From assembly GCF_963678635.1 (NCBI RefSeq), contig NC_087069.1, forward strand, positions 53,578,635-53,642,634: a stretch of 64,000 bases of DNA, given 5' to 3'. A program made the translations under genes and the position numbers. Below are positions 52,795 to 63,967 of this stretch, piece after piece. Under the pieces are notes generated by a model, which saw only the letters and a program-made list of their open reading frames with translations, ran no database searches and was not told where the DNA came from. Every line of letters starts with the position of its first letter. Positions within the stretch are counted from its first letter, which is position 1. This stretch comes from Symsagittifera roscoffensis (taxonomy: Eukaryota; Xenacoelomorpha; Acoela; Convolutidae).

Positions 52795-53020
52795 AACCCC
52801 CCCCCTCCCCCAACATACCCCCCCCCCCCTCAACGTACCCCCCAACCCACGACGTAACCCCCTCACGTTTAACCATCCCCCGACGAAACCCCCAATCACG
52901 ACGTGCCCCCTCTCTCTCTAGTTAGGGGACATCTAACTCTAGTAAGGGACATCAACTCTAGTAAGAGGTGAGGGGGGACATCAACTCTAGTAAGAGGTGG
53001 GGGGGCGGGGGGGGGGGGTT
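52795..53020. repeat. C-rich then G-rich microsatellite with CATCAACTCTAGTAAG repeat
   Basis: Runs of C broken by ACGTACC or ACGACG-like spacers, then ACATCAACTCTAGTAAG repeated about three times with GAGGTGGGGGG tails. Low complexity and likely unstable. Confidence 0.8.
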
Positions 53021-53162
53021 GGTGTGTGATCTTATAATCGATTATTTTTTGTTATTTTGTAGAGACTGACAATAAAAATCCTGACAGTATATTTGTTGTG
53101 CATGTCTAAAACATTGAACATATTCAGTAGAACGAATACAGCGAATATTAAGCTTACAGCAA

Positions 53163-53235
53163 GTCCGCATAGACTAACGGATAAGGCGTCTGACTTCGAA
53201 TCAGAAGATTGCGGGTACGAATCCCTCTGTGGTCG
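53163..53235 (+). tRNA. tRNA-Arg(TCG)-like gene, possibly decayed
   Basis: A 73-base cloverleaf: D arm AACGGATAAGGC, anticodon stem-loop TCTGA-CTTCGAA-TCAGA with anticodon TCG (reads CGA, Arg), T arm around GGTACGAATCC, acceptor end TGTGGTC-G, followed by TTTTT (Pol III stop). Defects: T-T mismatch at acceptor pair 2-71, an A-G pair in the D stem, one T-stem mismatch, and GGTAC where the B box normally has GGTTC. It is probably a pseudogene or tRNA-derived copy. Confidence 0.7.
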
Positions 53236-53249
53236 ACTTTTTATTATTA

Positions 53250-53375
53250 AATCTTGCGCGGTTTTTTTAGATAAACCGTTCAAAAAACCGCTCAAACCGC
53301 TCATTTTGAAGCAAGATTTTGAGCGTAATTGTCTAAAAAAACCGCTCAAACCGCTCAAATCTTGCTTCAAATTAG
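53250..53375. repeat. Second GAGCGGTTT / AAACCGCTC cluster
   Basis: Repeats AAACCGCTC and GAGCGT with AAATCTTGC spacers, the same repeat family as 52513-52767, ending near CTCGACTCGGGTACC. Together the two clusters flank the microsatellite and the tRNA-like gene. Confidence 0.75.
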
Positions 53376-53399
53376 GTGAAAAATCTCGACTCGGGTACC

Positions 53400-54215
53400 A
53401 TTTCTACAAACTTTACATAGATATTCACAATCAAGAGAAGCAATTAATCGAGGCTAACAAATCATATATAATATAGGTTCATGAAAAGTGGATCGTATAT
53501 GCATGTGGATCGACGATTGTAGTGCCCAGCCCAAACTACACGAAACGCGCTTTATAGCAATTCTCAAAACATGAAGACCAGCCAACTCCATCCAAAAGCT
53601 GACCAAAAAAACTACACCACACACACTGGTTCGGATAGAGATATGAAAGAACAATCGCAAGACTTTAAAACCTCACAAACCTCAACACAAGTAAGATCAG
53701 TATGAATTTTTTCACCTCAAAAGCACTTGAGCTCAATTCCGGAACCGATATATAGATTTACAAAACAACACGATATTTTAAATCAGACAGATCAACCTAT
53801 GAATGTATTTTGACTATAAGAATTGATACAACAGCAATCAATTGGCCAAACTTTCCAATAACTTGTTAATACAGCAGGGTTCTCGGAAAATTATACCAGG
53901 GGTGATGGCGTATTTTCTAAGGTCATTGAAGATTCAACATAATTGAAGGGACACATGCCACCTAATCAGGTTTATACAAACTAATACTTAAATAGCTTTT
54001 TTTTTAAACCTGGAGAAAAACTGAACACAAAACTGAAACGTTCACTTTTTAAGTTTTTTTTCAATAACTAAGGATATAAACAATTTTTGTACAAATTACA
54101 GCCCATTAAAAAGACAAGTAAGCGTCTTTCGCGTACGCCTTGCATACGATAATAATCACTATATACTTTTTTCTCAATCAATAAATGATTAAACAACCTA
54201 TGTTGGAGTTTTATA
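53400..54215. other. Spacer left of Element IV, no gene seen
   Basis: AT-rich, no supported coding region. It should contain the lost 3' LTR of Element IV-a, but no TGTCATCC-type LTR was found. Confidence 0.35.
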
Positions 54216-54299
54216 GTCATTGGGGGGTTGAATTTTTATAGTCCTTGTAGGACTGCTTGGCTTGTTTGACTGTTCCTCTTCAAATTTTTTCTTTATCCT

Positions 54300-55938
54300 T
54301 GATTGCTTCATGTGGGTGTGTGTGTAGCGGCGTCTGTAATTGATGTCGGTGTTATCGATGCGTTTTTCGTTGTTGTCAATGGCGCTATTCGGGTGCCGTC
54401 CTCCTTGTGAACCTTCTCATGTTCCTTGCTCGTATTCGTCTCCTCATTCAATATGTTCACTTTGGAAAACCTCTTGGGTCTATCCGGCGCTTGATGAAAC
54501 CTCTGTTCCCTTATTATCGACGTTTTTTAACGTCATGCCTCTTACTTGTCTGGGATTTGGTTTTCCGCCCACCCTTTTCCTGGTTGTGGTTTTGCCTCAC
54601 GTTTCTTCTCTGTGGCTTCTGCGTCCCTCTCGAAATGTTTTTGTTCCTTCCCGGATATCTTCTTCGGTAGGCCTGTTTCTCCGTCCTTCTGAAACAATTC
54701 ATGTTGAGGTGCAATCGGTTGTTCGATGTCCAAAAAACGTAAGCATAGTCCTGGTTTCCTAGCTGTTTTATATGCCACGTAGTCTATTAGCCGTGAAGGT
54801 CTGCATGGTCAGTATATATTTGGATTTGGGGCAACCACTTTTTCTTAATAAGCGACGCTGTTTTCCCTTAGATTTGACCCAGGCCCTTGTGGTGTATAGG
54901 TTAAAATCCTACCGTCGACTGTTTCGTATTTTTGCCCAAATGTCTTAGAGTCCTTTATTTTTGTGGCAATACGGAATGTTTTCCGGCTACCTGCTAGTTG
55001 TTTTTTTTGTTTTTGTTCCACTTGTTTTTGCATTCCCTTTTTCCATAGATTTGCGGCTTTCTTTTTTATTATTTAGTGAATATCTTGTTTTCACACCTGT
55101 GTTTTTCTTCGTAGACGCCTCCCCTGCTTTTAGGGACTAGGGACTAGTTCGAGGGTTCCGACATATTTTTCATTAGTCTGCTTGCGATCTTGACCTAGCT
55201 TTCCTATCAACAATTAGGATTGCGCATGATTTCTGATTGGAGGGGGATACATCAGGTTTTTTTGATCTTGCTCTGTACAATGTCGGCAGTTTTGGGCCAT
55301 TTGGACAAATGTGCGGTGGATGTGAGGGAACCAGATGTTTCCGCTCCAGTCAAGCGTTGCCGCAGCTCCCGAGTTAGTCATGTGTAAGCTGTTCAAAATG
55401 GTTTGGCGCAACTGCTGCAGGATGATGATCCGTTCGTCTAAAAGTAGACAGTCGTCCTTAACGTGCAGCCTGTTTCGAACATTGTACCAGTAATCGCCAT
55501 ATGACAGTCGTAGCGCCTCCCAGTCCCTTTTTTGAACGGATGTTACCATCAGTTTGATGTTTCTGTTCTTGCGGATGGCCGCGGCAGTAAATTTAATTGT
55601 TGCAGTTTCTTGCGGTAAAGGGGAGAATCCTCTTCTATCTCCTCTGCGGTGGCTTTGTCTCTATGTTCTACGGCACTTGCCATAATTAGTTCATCGTTGA
55701 CTGCTGGACACTGTTGGGGCTTTAATGACGAGTATTCGAACTGAACTGCTCGTTGACCTCCACGGTGAGCTCTGTCTGAGATTGCATATCGTTCGAGGTC
55801 TGAGGTTCTGTCGTATGTGTTGCTGATTCTGGGTTCTTTGAATCCCTTCAGGTTTCTTTTGGAGAAGTTTTGAGGCGAGTTACTGGCATTGGTTGGGGTT
55901 GAATTTCCCAATGCTGATGTAATTTTATACCGTCTCAT
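54300..55938 (-). pseudogene. Element IV integrase/C-terminal unit 1
   Basis: Includes the frame 55549-55214 with SLHMTNSGAAATLDWSGN and CRHC (integrase zinc domain, H-x-x-x-(S)G then C-x-x-C), a Ser/Gln-rich linker frame (55938-55549), and the basic C-terminal frame 54778-54542 (LCLRFLDIEQPIAPQHELF). Two other copies follow at 55.94-56.87 and 56.87-58.3 kb. Confidence 0.6.
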
Positions 55939-56870
55939 CCGTGTGGATGTTCCTGTCGGTTCTGCGCTGAGTGCATGTTGTTTTGGTGGTGTTGTTTTTG
56001 TGTCCTGCCGTTTTGGAGAGGGTGCCGTGTTTTCTGAGGCGATGGATGATTATCCGTCCCTTGATGAAACCTCTGTTCCCTTTTTATTGACGTTTTTTAA
56101 TGTCATGCGTCTTACTTGTCTGGGATTTGCTTTTCCTCCCGTCTTTTTTCCTGTTTGTAGTTTTGCCTTACGTTTCTCCTCCGTGGCTTCTGCGTCCTTC
56201 TTGAGTTGTTTTTGGTTTCTTCCGGATATCTTCTTCGGTAGGCTTGTTTTTCCGTCCTCTCGAAACATTTCATGTTGAGGTGCAATTGGTTGTTCGATGT
56301 CCAAAAAACGTAAGCATAGTCCTGTTGTCCTAGCTGGTTTTTATGCCACGTAGGCTTTAGTCGTAAAGGACTGCATGGTCCGTATGTTTTTGGATTTGGG
56401 GCAAATACGAAACAACTATTTCTGAAAAGGCGATACTGTTTTCCCTCAGGTTTGACACAAGCCCTTGCGGTGTATAAGTTAAAATCCTACAGTCTACTGT
56501 TTCGTATTTTTGCTCAAATGTCTTGAGGTTCTTAAGGTTTTGGCGATACGGAATAATTTTCCGTCTACCTGTTGGATGTCTTTTTTTATGTTTGTGTCCC
56601 TTTGTTTTTAAATTCTTTTGTACCTTAGGTTTGTGGCTTTCTTTTCTTTATTTAGTAAATATCTTGTTTCACACCTGTGTTTTTCTTCGTAGACGCTTCC
56701 CCTGTTCGTCTATAAGTGGACAGTCGTTCCTAACATGCAGCCTGTTTCGAACATTGTACCAGTAATCGCCATATGCCTTTCGTAGCACCTCCCACCCCTT
56801 TTAGGTTTCTTTTGGAGAGTTTTTGGGACGAGTTAATTGACCTGGCTGGGGTTAGATTTCCCAATGCTGA
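55939..56870 (-). pseudogene. Element IV integrase/C-terminal unit 2, internally deleted
   Basis: Repeats the C-terminal segment (56304-56050, DIEQPIAPQHEMF) and the following spacer, but lacks the roughly 0.7 kb with the integrase zinc domain present in units 1 and 3. It resembles unit 1 at perhaps 85-90 percent by eye. Confidence 0.6.
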
Positions 56871-58300
56871 CGTGAGTGTGTCCCGTCTGTTCCGTGTAGA
56901 TTTTCTCGTCGGGTCTGCGCTGAGTGCAGGTTGTTGTTGCGGTGTGGTTTTTGTGTACTGCCGTTTCGAGGAGGTTACAGTGTTTTTTGAGGCGGCGGAT
57001 GATTATCCGTCGCTTGATGCAACCTCTGTTCCCTTACGATCGACGTTTTTTAGCGTCATGCCTCCTACTACTCTGGAATTTGTTTTTCCGCCCGTCCTTT
57101 TTCCTGTTTGTAGTTTTGCGTTACGTTTCTCCTCCGTGGCTTCTGCGTCCTTCTTGAGTTGTTTTTGTTCCTTCCGGGATATCTTCTTTGGTAGGCCTGT
57201 TTCTTCGTCCTCTCGTCCTCCCAAAACATTTCATGTTGAATTGCAATTTGTTGTTCGATATCTGAAAATTGTAAGCATAGTCTCGTTCTCCTAGCTAAGT
57301 CATATGCCACATAATCATTTAGCCGTAAAGGTCTTCATGGTCCGTATGTTTTTGGATTTGGGGCAAATACGAAACCACTATTTTTTTATAGGCGATGCTG
57401 GTTTCCCTTAGGTTTGACGCAGGTGCTAGCAGCGTATAAATTAAAATCCTAACGTCTACTGTTTTGTATTTTTGCTCAAATGACTTAGGGTCCCTATTTT
57501 TTGTTGCGATAGGATATGTTTTTCCGGCTACCTGTTGTAAGTTTTTTTATGTTTGTGTCCACTTGTTTTTGCATTCTCTTGTACCTTAGATCTGAGGCTT
57601 TCTTTTCTTTATTTAGTGCATATCTTGTTTTCTCAACTGTGTATTTCTTTGTAGACGCTTCCCCTGCTCTTAGAGACAAGTTCGAGGGTTCTGACAGACT
57701 TTTCATTCATCTGCGTGCAATCTTGATCTCGATTGCTGACCAACATTGAATATCGTGAAAGATTTCTGATTGAAATGGGGAATAGATCAGGTTTTTCGAT
57801 CTTGCTCTGTACAATGTTGGCAGTTTTGAGCCATCTGGACGACTCTGCGGTGGATATGCGGGAACCAGATGTTTTCTCTCAAGTCAAGCATTGCCACCGC
57901 ACCCGGGTGAGTCATATGTAAGCTGTTTAACAGATTTGGCGCAACTGCTGCGGGATGAAGATCCGCTCGTCTATAAGTAGACAGTCGTCCGTAACATGCA
58001 GTCTGTTTCAAAAATTGTACCAGTAATCGTCATATGCGAGTCGTAGTGCCTCCTAGTCCCTTTTTTGAATAAAATTTAAAGTCTGTTTGATGCTTCAGTT
58101 CATGCGGATGACCACGGCAGTAAAGTTAACCATGACTTGTTGCAGTATCTTGTGGTAAAGGGATGAATCCTCTTCTATCTCCTCTGCGGTGGCTTTGTCT
58201 GTATTTCTGCGGCACTTGCGATAATTAGCTCCTGGCTAACTTCTAGTTGACTATTGGAGATTGTTGGCGGTGTCTCATTGGCTGACGTTTCATCTGTGCC
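56871..58300 (-). pseudogene. Element IV integrase/C-terminal unit 3
   Basis: Carries the zinc domain in 58011-57787 (SLHMTHPGAVAMLDLREN, then CQHC) and the C-terminal frame 57310-57068 (LCLQFSDIEQQIAIQHEMF). It adjoins the upstream pol in the expected order, so it is the unit in its original place. No intact D,D-E core is visible. Confidence 0.6.
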
Positions 58301-58976
58301 GGCTTGTTGAGGGTCGACTTTAGTGACGAGAGTTCGTACTGGTCGTTGATCTCCACTGTGAGCTCTGTCTTAGATTGCATTTCGTTAGAGGTTTGAGGTT
58401 TTGACTGTTGCGTTGCTGATTCTTTTTTTTTTCTGTCTTGGAATTTGGGCTGCAAGTTTGTTGTTGTAGGTGACAGGCTTTTTGTCGTGGAGTGAATTGT
58501 CCAGCGTTCAAAAGTTGCTTTTTGCGTCCTCCTATGCCAGCGTGGATTGACAGACTTTCGTCCCGGTCGGACTCTCCATTCAAAGCATTTTCAATTTTGT
58601 GTCTCTAGGGGTTGTGTTCGACAAACTGCCTCCTCTTCAGGTCCGTGCACTATCGGGGATAAAGCCACCTTTATTATTTTTCTTTTCATTTCCTCGTCTT
58701 ATTGTTTCCTTTTAGATTTCGGGTGTTGAAACGAAACTGATAATATTTTGATTTATTATCAACTTTGTCTGCTGATTCTAAAGAGTGAAATCGGTCAACT
58801 GATTATTTCTGTTTTGAGTCGAATGACCGCTTGTGCTATGTTCAGAATGTTAAAGAGCCTTTGACTTGTTGGTTGACCTGTTGCATTCGTACTATATTCA
58901 CGAGCTTTTTCATCAGCCGATGAGGAGCTCGTTTCTGATTGACTAGGTTGTTTAATACTCAATACGACGTTGCCAA
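58301..58976 (-). pseudogene. Element IV-a tether between RNase H and integrase, degenerate
   Basis: Only short frames (58583-58320, 58455-58243), rich in Gln, Lys and Ser, with no recognisable motif. The position fits the region between RNase H and integrase. Confidence 0.35.
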
Positions 58977-59643
58977 TCAGTTCAATGTGGAAAAAAATGC
59001 TAGTTTTTGCCGCAGCAACAAATTAATAATCGTACTTGCTGGGGGTAGAGCTAATTCTACCGGATTCCCTGAAATCTGGTCAATTAGTCCCATTTTTGAT
59101 CCTACTAAGTGTTTAATATCAAATGTGAAGGGTAATAATCTATCATTCCCCTTAGTGAGCCTACCATGGCTTGTCTTTGATCGTTCGCTCGGGCCTAAGG
59201 CGCTGAATAAAGTTTGATGGTCCGTAATTAATGTGAAGTGTTTTCCCGTAAAAATAGTATTTGAACTGTTTGATTGCCCAAATGACTCCTGATAAGTCGT
59301 TTTCGAATAATTCTCTTCTGAGGATTTTAGGAATCTTGACACGTATGCTCTTGCTACCCAGCCTACATCGGTGTTTTGCTCTAATTTCAGATACGAATCT
59401 TAGGATTTTGCAAAATGCGGATGTTCCGGCTTCCAATCTAACGTTTTGTATTTGTCCGTATTTTGTAGCAATGGGTTTAGTGTAGTTTCTGTTTTTGCAA
59501 GATTTGGGATGTATCGAATGAGATGGTGTTTTGACCCCATGAAGTTTTTTAATTGAATAAATGTTTTTGGCGGGGAGAGCTTGAGGACTGACTCTGTTTA
59601 ATGTGTTAGTAGTATTGTCCATTCGCTGCTTACTTTTACCCAA
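58977..59643 (-). pseudogene. Element IV-a RT connection and RNase H relic
   Basis: The frame 59643-59161 has a basic stretch and a degraded thumb. Its end and the frame 59342-58977 carry the RNase H end: KHFTLITDHQTLFSALG (the D-H region), then FDIKHLVGSKMGLIDQISGNP (the motif that closes RNase H). The two overlap in different frames, with a frameshift near 59300. Confidence 0.65.
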
Positions 59644-59837
59644 CCACTCGAGTTGTTCGTACGTGAATTTGCAATTTTCCAGTTAAGTTGCTAGATTTTC
59701 GTCATTTAGTTTACTAGTACTTGAAGTATTAACTATTTGTGCGTATCTGCAGAAGTTTTTGTTACTATTAGTATGCCGTCAAGATATGCAAACGTGTTTT
59801 GACAATTTGTTAATGTGATATCTATAGCCTTCTGGAA

Positions 59838-60358
59838 TTACGCCGGCATATCCGTTAGGCCATAGAATTTCGTTTGCATATGGTATGTTCGTGTAGCTTT
59901 TTCCCCAATCAAGCTTAACTTATTTTGATCTTTTGTCTCTTTATTCAGCAGGATTTGTGGATATTCGTATCGTAGGTCGAGGTTTGTGAAAATCATTTTC
60001 TGTTTTCCATCCACCTTGATGGTTTGTGCGATGTTGTTCAATGGCAGTTCAATAGTAGGTATTTGGTTTTTGTTTTGTGTATGAGTTTTTGGTTTTTTTT
60101 GTACAGATTTTCTTGGAGTCTACTAAAACTTTGAATGTTTGGTCCTTTTTGACCGTTATGATGATTGGACCGATGAATTGTCGGTCTGAACATGAATGTA
60201 TCTTTTTGATATGCTTCTGGTCTTTTGATTTGTTTAGTTGCGCTTCTATTTGTTCTTGTAGATGAATGGGTTTTTGACCTTTGTGTTGGATCGGATTGAC
60301 TTCCTGAATAAATTGAGTTCGCAGCATGTGGTTTTTTGATTTTTCGGTTCTCACGCAA
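59838..60358 (-). pseudogene. Element IV-a reverse transcriptase relic
   Basis: The frames 60354-60049 (IIITVKKDQTFKVLVDSKK) and 60041-59838 (FTNLDLRYEYPQILL, then YHMQTKFYGLTDMPA) align with the Element III RT pieces. The catalytic x-DD region downstream is not preserved in an open frame. Confidence 0.7.
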
Positions 60359-60489
60359 AGTTCCTGAAAGTACTCTTTAACCCAGGCTTTCAGTTCCTCG
60401 TCTAATTTTTCTTCTTTCTTATGAATGTTTAGCTTCTGATTGTGTTTTGGTTTGTCTTGTACGAGCTTGATATCAATTTTTGCTAGGAT

Positions 60490-61035
60490 GTTCTGCCTGA
60501 TGATATTTGCCTTTGATCGTCAACGATGATAAACGGAGCCGATTGGATAATCCAACCTCCGAGTTCTACCGAAATAATTAGTCGCCCAATTATACTAGGG
60601 CAGTTTTCGGGCGGCTTTGAAACGATCGTTTTGGCGTAGTCTTTCTGCCGTTTTTTCGTGGAGAAAGGATATAGGGCTTCCCGATTCTGCGATTGTGAAT
60701 AGATTTTCTTATTTCATCTTTAGCTTTACTACTTGTTAATCTAAATCGTCTTCTTGAATGTTTATTGAGTTTCGGATTGCGGATACTTCTCATATCGCCA
60801 AAACGGTAAAGTTGTCCTGATGGATTTCCTCCCACCCGTTTGCCGACATGAAATCGGCGTATGCCACTATATCATTGTTGTCCTCTGTGGTGATGGAATC
60901 CTCTTCTTCGATATCTTGTTGATGAATGCCGATTTCTTGCATGTATTCAACATTTGATGGTCTATATACGTTTGCAAAGTGGCCTCGTTTGACACAATTT
61001 GTGAACATTTTGTCTTTTGCAGGGCATGAAATCAA
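60490..61035 (-). pseudogene. Element IV-a zinc-knuckle, linker and protease relic
   Basis: 61035-60790 reads MISCPAKDKMFTNCVKRGHF (a knuckle-like C-x-H array) and AYADFMSANGWEE, shared with Element III. In another frame near 60590-60500 the sequence has VELGGWIIQSAPFIIVDDQR, the protease C-terminal half seen also in Element III. Confidence 0.6.
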
Positions 61036-61755
61036 GTGGTTTGGTCCAAACTGTCTGCTACACTTATTGCAGGTGTTGTTTTGACCTGTATGTTGGGTTT
61101 GTTGCCCATGTGGGTTGTAGGTTTCCCGTGGAAAAATGTTTCATTCTTTCCGTGGCCCCTTCGGTTATTTTGTTACGCGTTATTTTGGTTAACACTTTAC
61201 GATTAAGATTAAGACCATTTATCCACGGGGGAAAGGAAGGACCAACCCAAGAGCTGTACAGCTCCTCACGTCGAATCGCTGTTGTGCCCCTGTTTAAGGC
61301 TGGATATAACCCATCGGTTCTTGTTTCAAAAGTGTGTTTGTGGTTGCTCGAGCTCCAAACGGACTTGTTTTTATAGCCTTACTAAGTTATATGTCTTTCT
61401 CTCTCCTGATTACCTATTCAAAAAATTCTTTTGACAATCTGATTTCTGCCAACAGTACGTCCTTGTCTCTGCTTTTGATTACGTTATATTTCCAAGTGAC
61501 TCGTTTTTCTTGATTTTTCTGTATTACGTTTCTATGCCTTTTTTCCAATGTTTTCAACATCGTTGGATGATTTAATTGGTTCTAGCAGAGGAGGTATCGT
61601 TCTAAACAAAATTCTTACCCCTATTCCATCTTTGGAAAATACGGCCATCTTCATCCATACCGCCAATTTTGACCAATCCAGTGGTGGTTCTACAGATACC
61701 TTCTGCCAGAATGGTGGAATACTCAGAGGAATCGTGTATCCTGCTTACTGCGCCA
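61036..61755 (-). pseudogene. Element IV-a truncated gag
   Basis: From the primer-binding site (complement of 61738-61755, TGGCGCAGTAAGCAGGAT) to the zinc knuckle. Compared with IV-b it lacks about 340 bases of capsid coding sequence (joint near 61455). Antisense open frames here are shadows. Confidence 0.55.
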
Positions 61756-61984
61756 TGTCATACCGTGAAATATGAGCTTCTTTTAAAATTCAAACGGATT
61801 GGCTAGGTATCTCTAAATAAGTTTGGTTGAGAGAAAGAACTGAAAACAAATATGAAATCACTTCAACTGATCATTATCAACATTGTGGTCTTGCTTATCA
61901 ACAGTCCAGGCCATCGGTTCGGTTCATAATAAGACAAATAAAATAACTTTACATTATAAATAGATATAAATAAATCGGATGACA
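61756..61984 (-). repeat. Element IV LTR, 229 bp
   Basis: Sense start TGTCATCCGA and end GGTATGACA, immediately followed by the primer-binding site. It matches 63707-63967 and the shorter Element III LTR pieces. Confidence 0.75.
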
Positions 61985-62240
61985 TTAAGGTCTCAAAAAA
62001 GAAAATTTAGTCGAAAGCTTTCTTTCTAAAAATGTCGTCCATATTGTTTAAAACAATTATGGGATACTTTTGAAAATAATTTGAAAAATTTTCACAAAAA
62101 TTTTGAGTAATTTTCCTCAATTATCAGTGTAAATTTCATTAAGTTAGCAGAAAGGGCGAAAATGGAAGTCAGCCAATCACAATTCCTTTTTCCAAAAAAA
62201 ATTGGAAAAAACTATGAAATTAAAATTTTCAAGGAACTCA
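61985..62240. other. Spacer between Elements IV-a and IV-b
   Basis: Begins with a roughly 33-base block (TTAAGGTCTCAAAAAAGAAA, then AGTCGAAAG) that also precedes the LTR start in IV-b and in both Element III copies. The remainder is AT-rich and unassigned. Confidence 0.5.
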
Positions 62241-62432
62241 TCTTAGTTCTACCGAAACAATTAGTCGCCCAATTATAGCATGCGAAGTTTTGGGCGGCTT
62301 TAAGCATTGCGAAACGATTGTTTTGGCGTAGTCTTTCTGCCGTTTTTTCGTCGAGAAAGGACATATGGCTTCCTGATTCCGCAATGGCGAATAGATTTTC
62401 TAATTTCGTCTTTAGCTTTAGTAGTTGTTAAT

Positions 62433-62624
62433 CTAAATCTTCTTCTTGTATGCTACTATATCATTGTTGTCCTCTGTGGTGATGGAATCCTCTTCTTCGT
62501 TATCTTGTTGGTGACTGCCGATTTCTTTCATGTATTTAACATTTGATGGTCTATATACTTTTGCAAAGTGGCCTCGTTTGGCGCATTTTGTGAACATTTT
62601 GTCTAAAGCAAGGCATGACATCAA
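62433..62624 (-). pseudogene. Element IV-b zinc-knuckle and linker
   Basis: MMSCLALDKMFTKCAKRGHF, then an acidic linker (NEEEDSITTEDNND). The knuckle's last Cys appears replaced (VYRP). It aligns with 60790-61035 in IV-a. Confidence 0.55.
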
Positions 62625-63014
62625 GTGGTTTGGTCCAAACTATCTGCCACTTTTATAGCAGGTGTTGTTTTGACCTTTTGTTTTGGTTTTGTTGCTCATG
62701 TGGGTTGTAGGTTTCCGGTGGAAAAATGTTTCGTCCTTTCCGTGGCCCCTTCGGTTATTTTGTTAAGCGTTTTTTTGGTTAACACTTTACGATTAAGATT
62801 GAGACCATTTATCCACGGGGGAAGGGGCCAACCCAAGAGCTGTTCAGCTCATTACGGCGAATCGCTGTTTTGCCCCTGTTTAAGGCTGGAGATAACCCCT
62901 CGATTCTTGTTTGAATGGTGTGTTTGTGGTTGCTGGAGCTCAAAACGGATTTGTTTTTATAGCCTTACTTAGTTATATGCCTTTTTCTCTCATGATTACG
63001 TATTCATAAGATTC

Positions 63015-63359
63015 TTATCGGAATCTCGTGTCTGCGAACATTTCTTCTGCACTGTTTTCATGAGACATAAGAGCCGTGAACAAATCACGAACCGATTCGT
63101 GTTCTCGATCGCCACAAACAACCGGTGATGCCAGTTCGACCAGATCCGCATGGAATTTCCTCAGCGTCTCATTTTTCCGTTGCTTCTGATAAATGAAATT
63201 GTACCTCTCGAAAGCCATAATTCGTGTGACTACGAATATGCCTTCTAGGATTCGCATTAACTCCTTTGTAGTCGACGTTTGTATATCTTGGATTGGTCTC
63301 TTTCGTTGCAGTTGTCTCTGCCCTTCTGCTCCTAGACATAGGAATTTATAGCTTCTCAC
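63015..63359 (-). pseudogene. Element IV-b gag capsid-like region
   Basis: Open for 114 codons: RSYKFLCLGAEGQRQLQRKR, FERYNFIYQKQRKNETLRKF and HADLVELASPVVCGDREHES. The pattern (aromatic-rich helix, then E-T-L-R-x-F, then L-x-x-L-A, then Cys) is typical of the retrotransposon gag domain. Element III has a decayed version. It is open at the upstream end in other frames to about 63700. Confidence 0.7.
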
Positions 63360-63706
63360 TCTTGCGTCCGCGTCGTCCCATTTTACATTATTACACAGTA
63401 CGCCCTTGTCTCTGCTTTTGATTACGTTATATTCCCAAGTGACTCGTTTTTCTTGATTTCTGTTGTCTATATTACGTTTTTATGCCTCCGTTTTTCCAAT
63501 GTTCTCAACCTCGTTGGTTTGTTTAATTGGTTCTAGCACAGGAGGTCTCGTACTTAACAAATTTCTTACCTCTATACCATCTTTGACAAATACGGTCATC
63601 TTCATCCATACCGCCCATTTTGACCATTCCAGTGGTGGTTCTACAGATGCCTTCTGCCAGAATGGTGGAATACTCTGAGGAATCTTGTATCCTGCTTACT
63701 TCGCCA

Positions 63707-63967
63707 TGTCATACCGTAAAGTATGAGCTCCTTTTAAAATTCGAACTAAGTAAAATTCGACTAAGTATCTCTAAATAAGGTTGGATGAGAGAAAGAAATG
63801 AAAACAAATATGAATTCTTTTCAACTGATCTTTATCAACATTGTGGTCTTCCTTACCATCAGTCAAGGCTATCGGTTCGGTTCATCACAAGACAAATAAA
63901 AAGAACTTTAGATTCTAAATAGATATAAATACTTAGAATTGGTTCGTGCCAATCCATCCGGATGAAA
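63707..63967 (-). repeat. Element IV-b LTR
   Basis: 261 bp matching 61756-61984, with a short local expansion (AAATTCGAACTAAGT repeated as AAATTCGACTAAGT). The outer end reads TTTCATCC in place of TGTCATCC. Confidence 0.7.

Larger units (their letters stand above)
54216..61984 (-). mobile_element. Element IV-a: decayed Gypsy-like element, same family as III
   Basis: Sense minus: LTR 61756-61984, primer-binding site, truncated gag, zinc-knuckle and linker (61035-60790), protease relic (about 60700-60500), RT relic (60358-59838), thumb and RNase H (59643-58977), then an integrase and C-terminal region present in three diverged copies (58.3-54.3 kb). The 3' end has a GTCC-x-GGAC hairpin (about 54240) matching those of Element III, but no 3' LTR. 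Multiple stops and frameshifts throughout. Confidence 0.8.
62241..63967 (-). mobile_element. Element IV-b: second partial copy
   Basis: LTR 63707-63967, gag (63700-63015), zinc-knuckle and linker (62624-62433) and the start of protease (about 62340-62250), where it ends abruptly. It parallels 60570-61984 of IV-a at roughly 85-90 percent by eye. IV-b keeps the capsid region that IV-a has lost. Confidence 0.7.
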
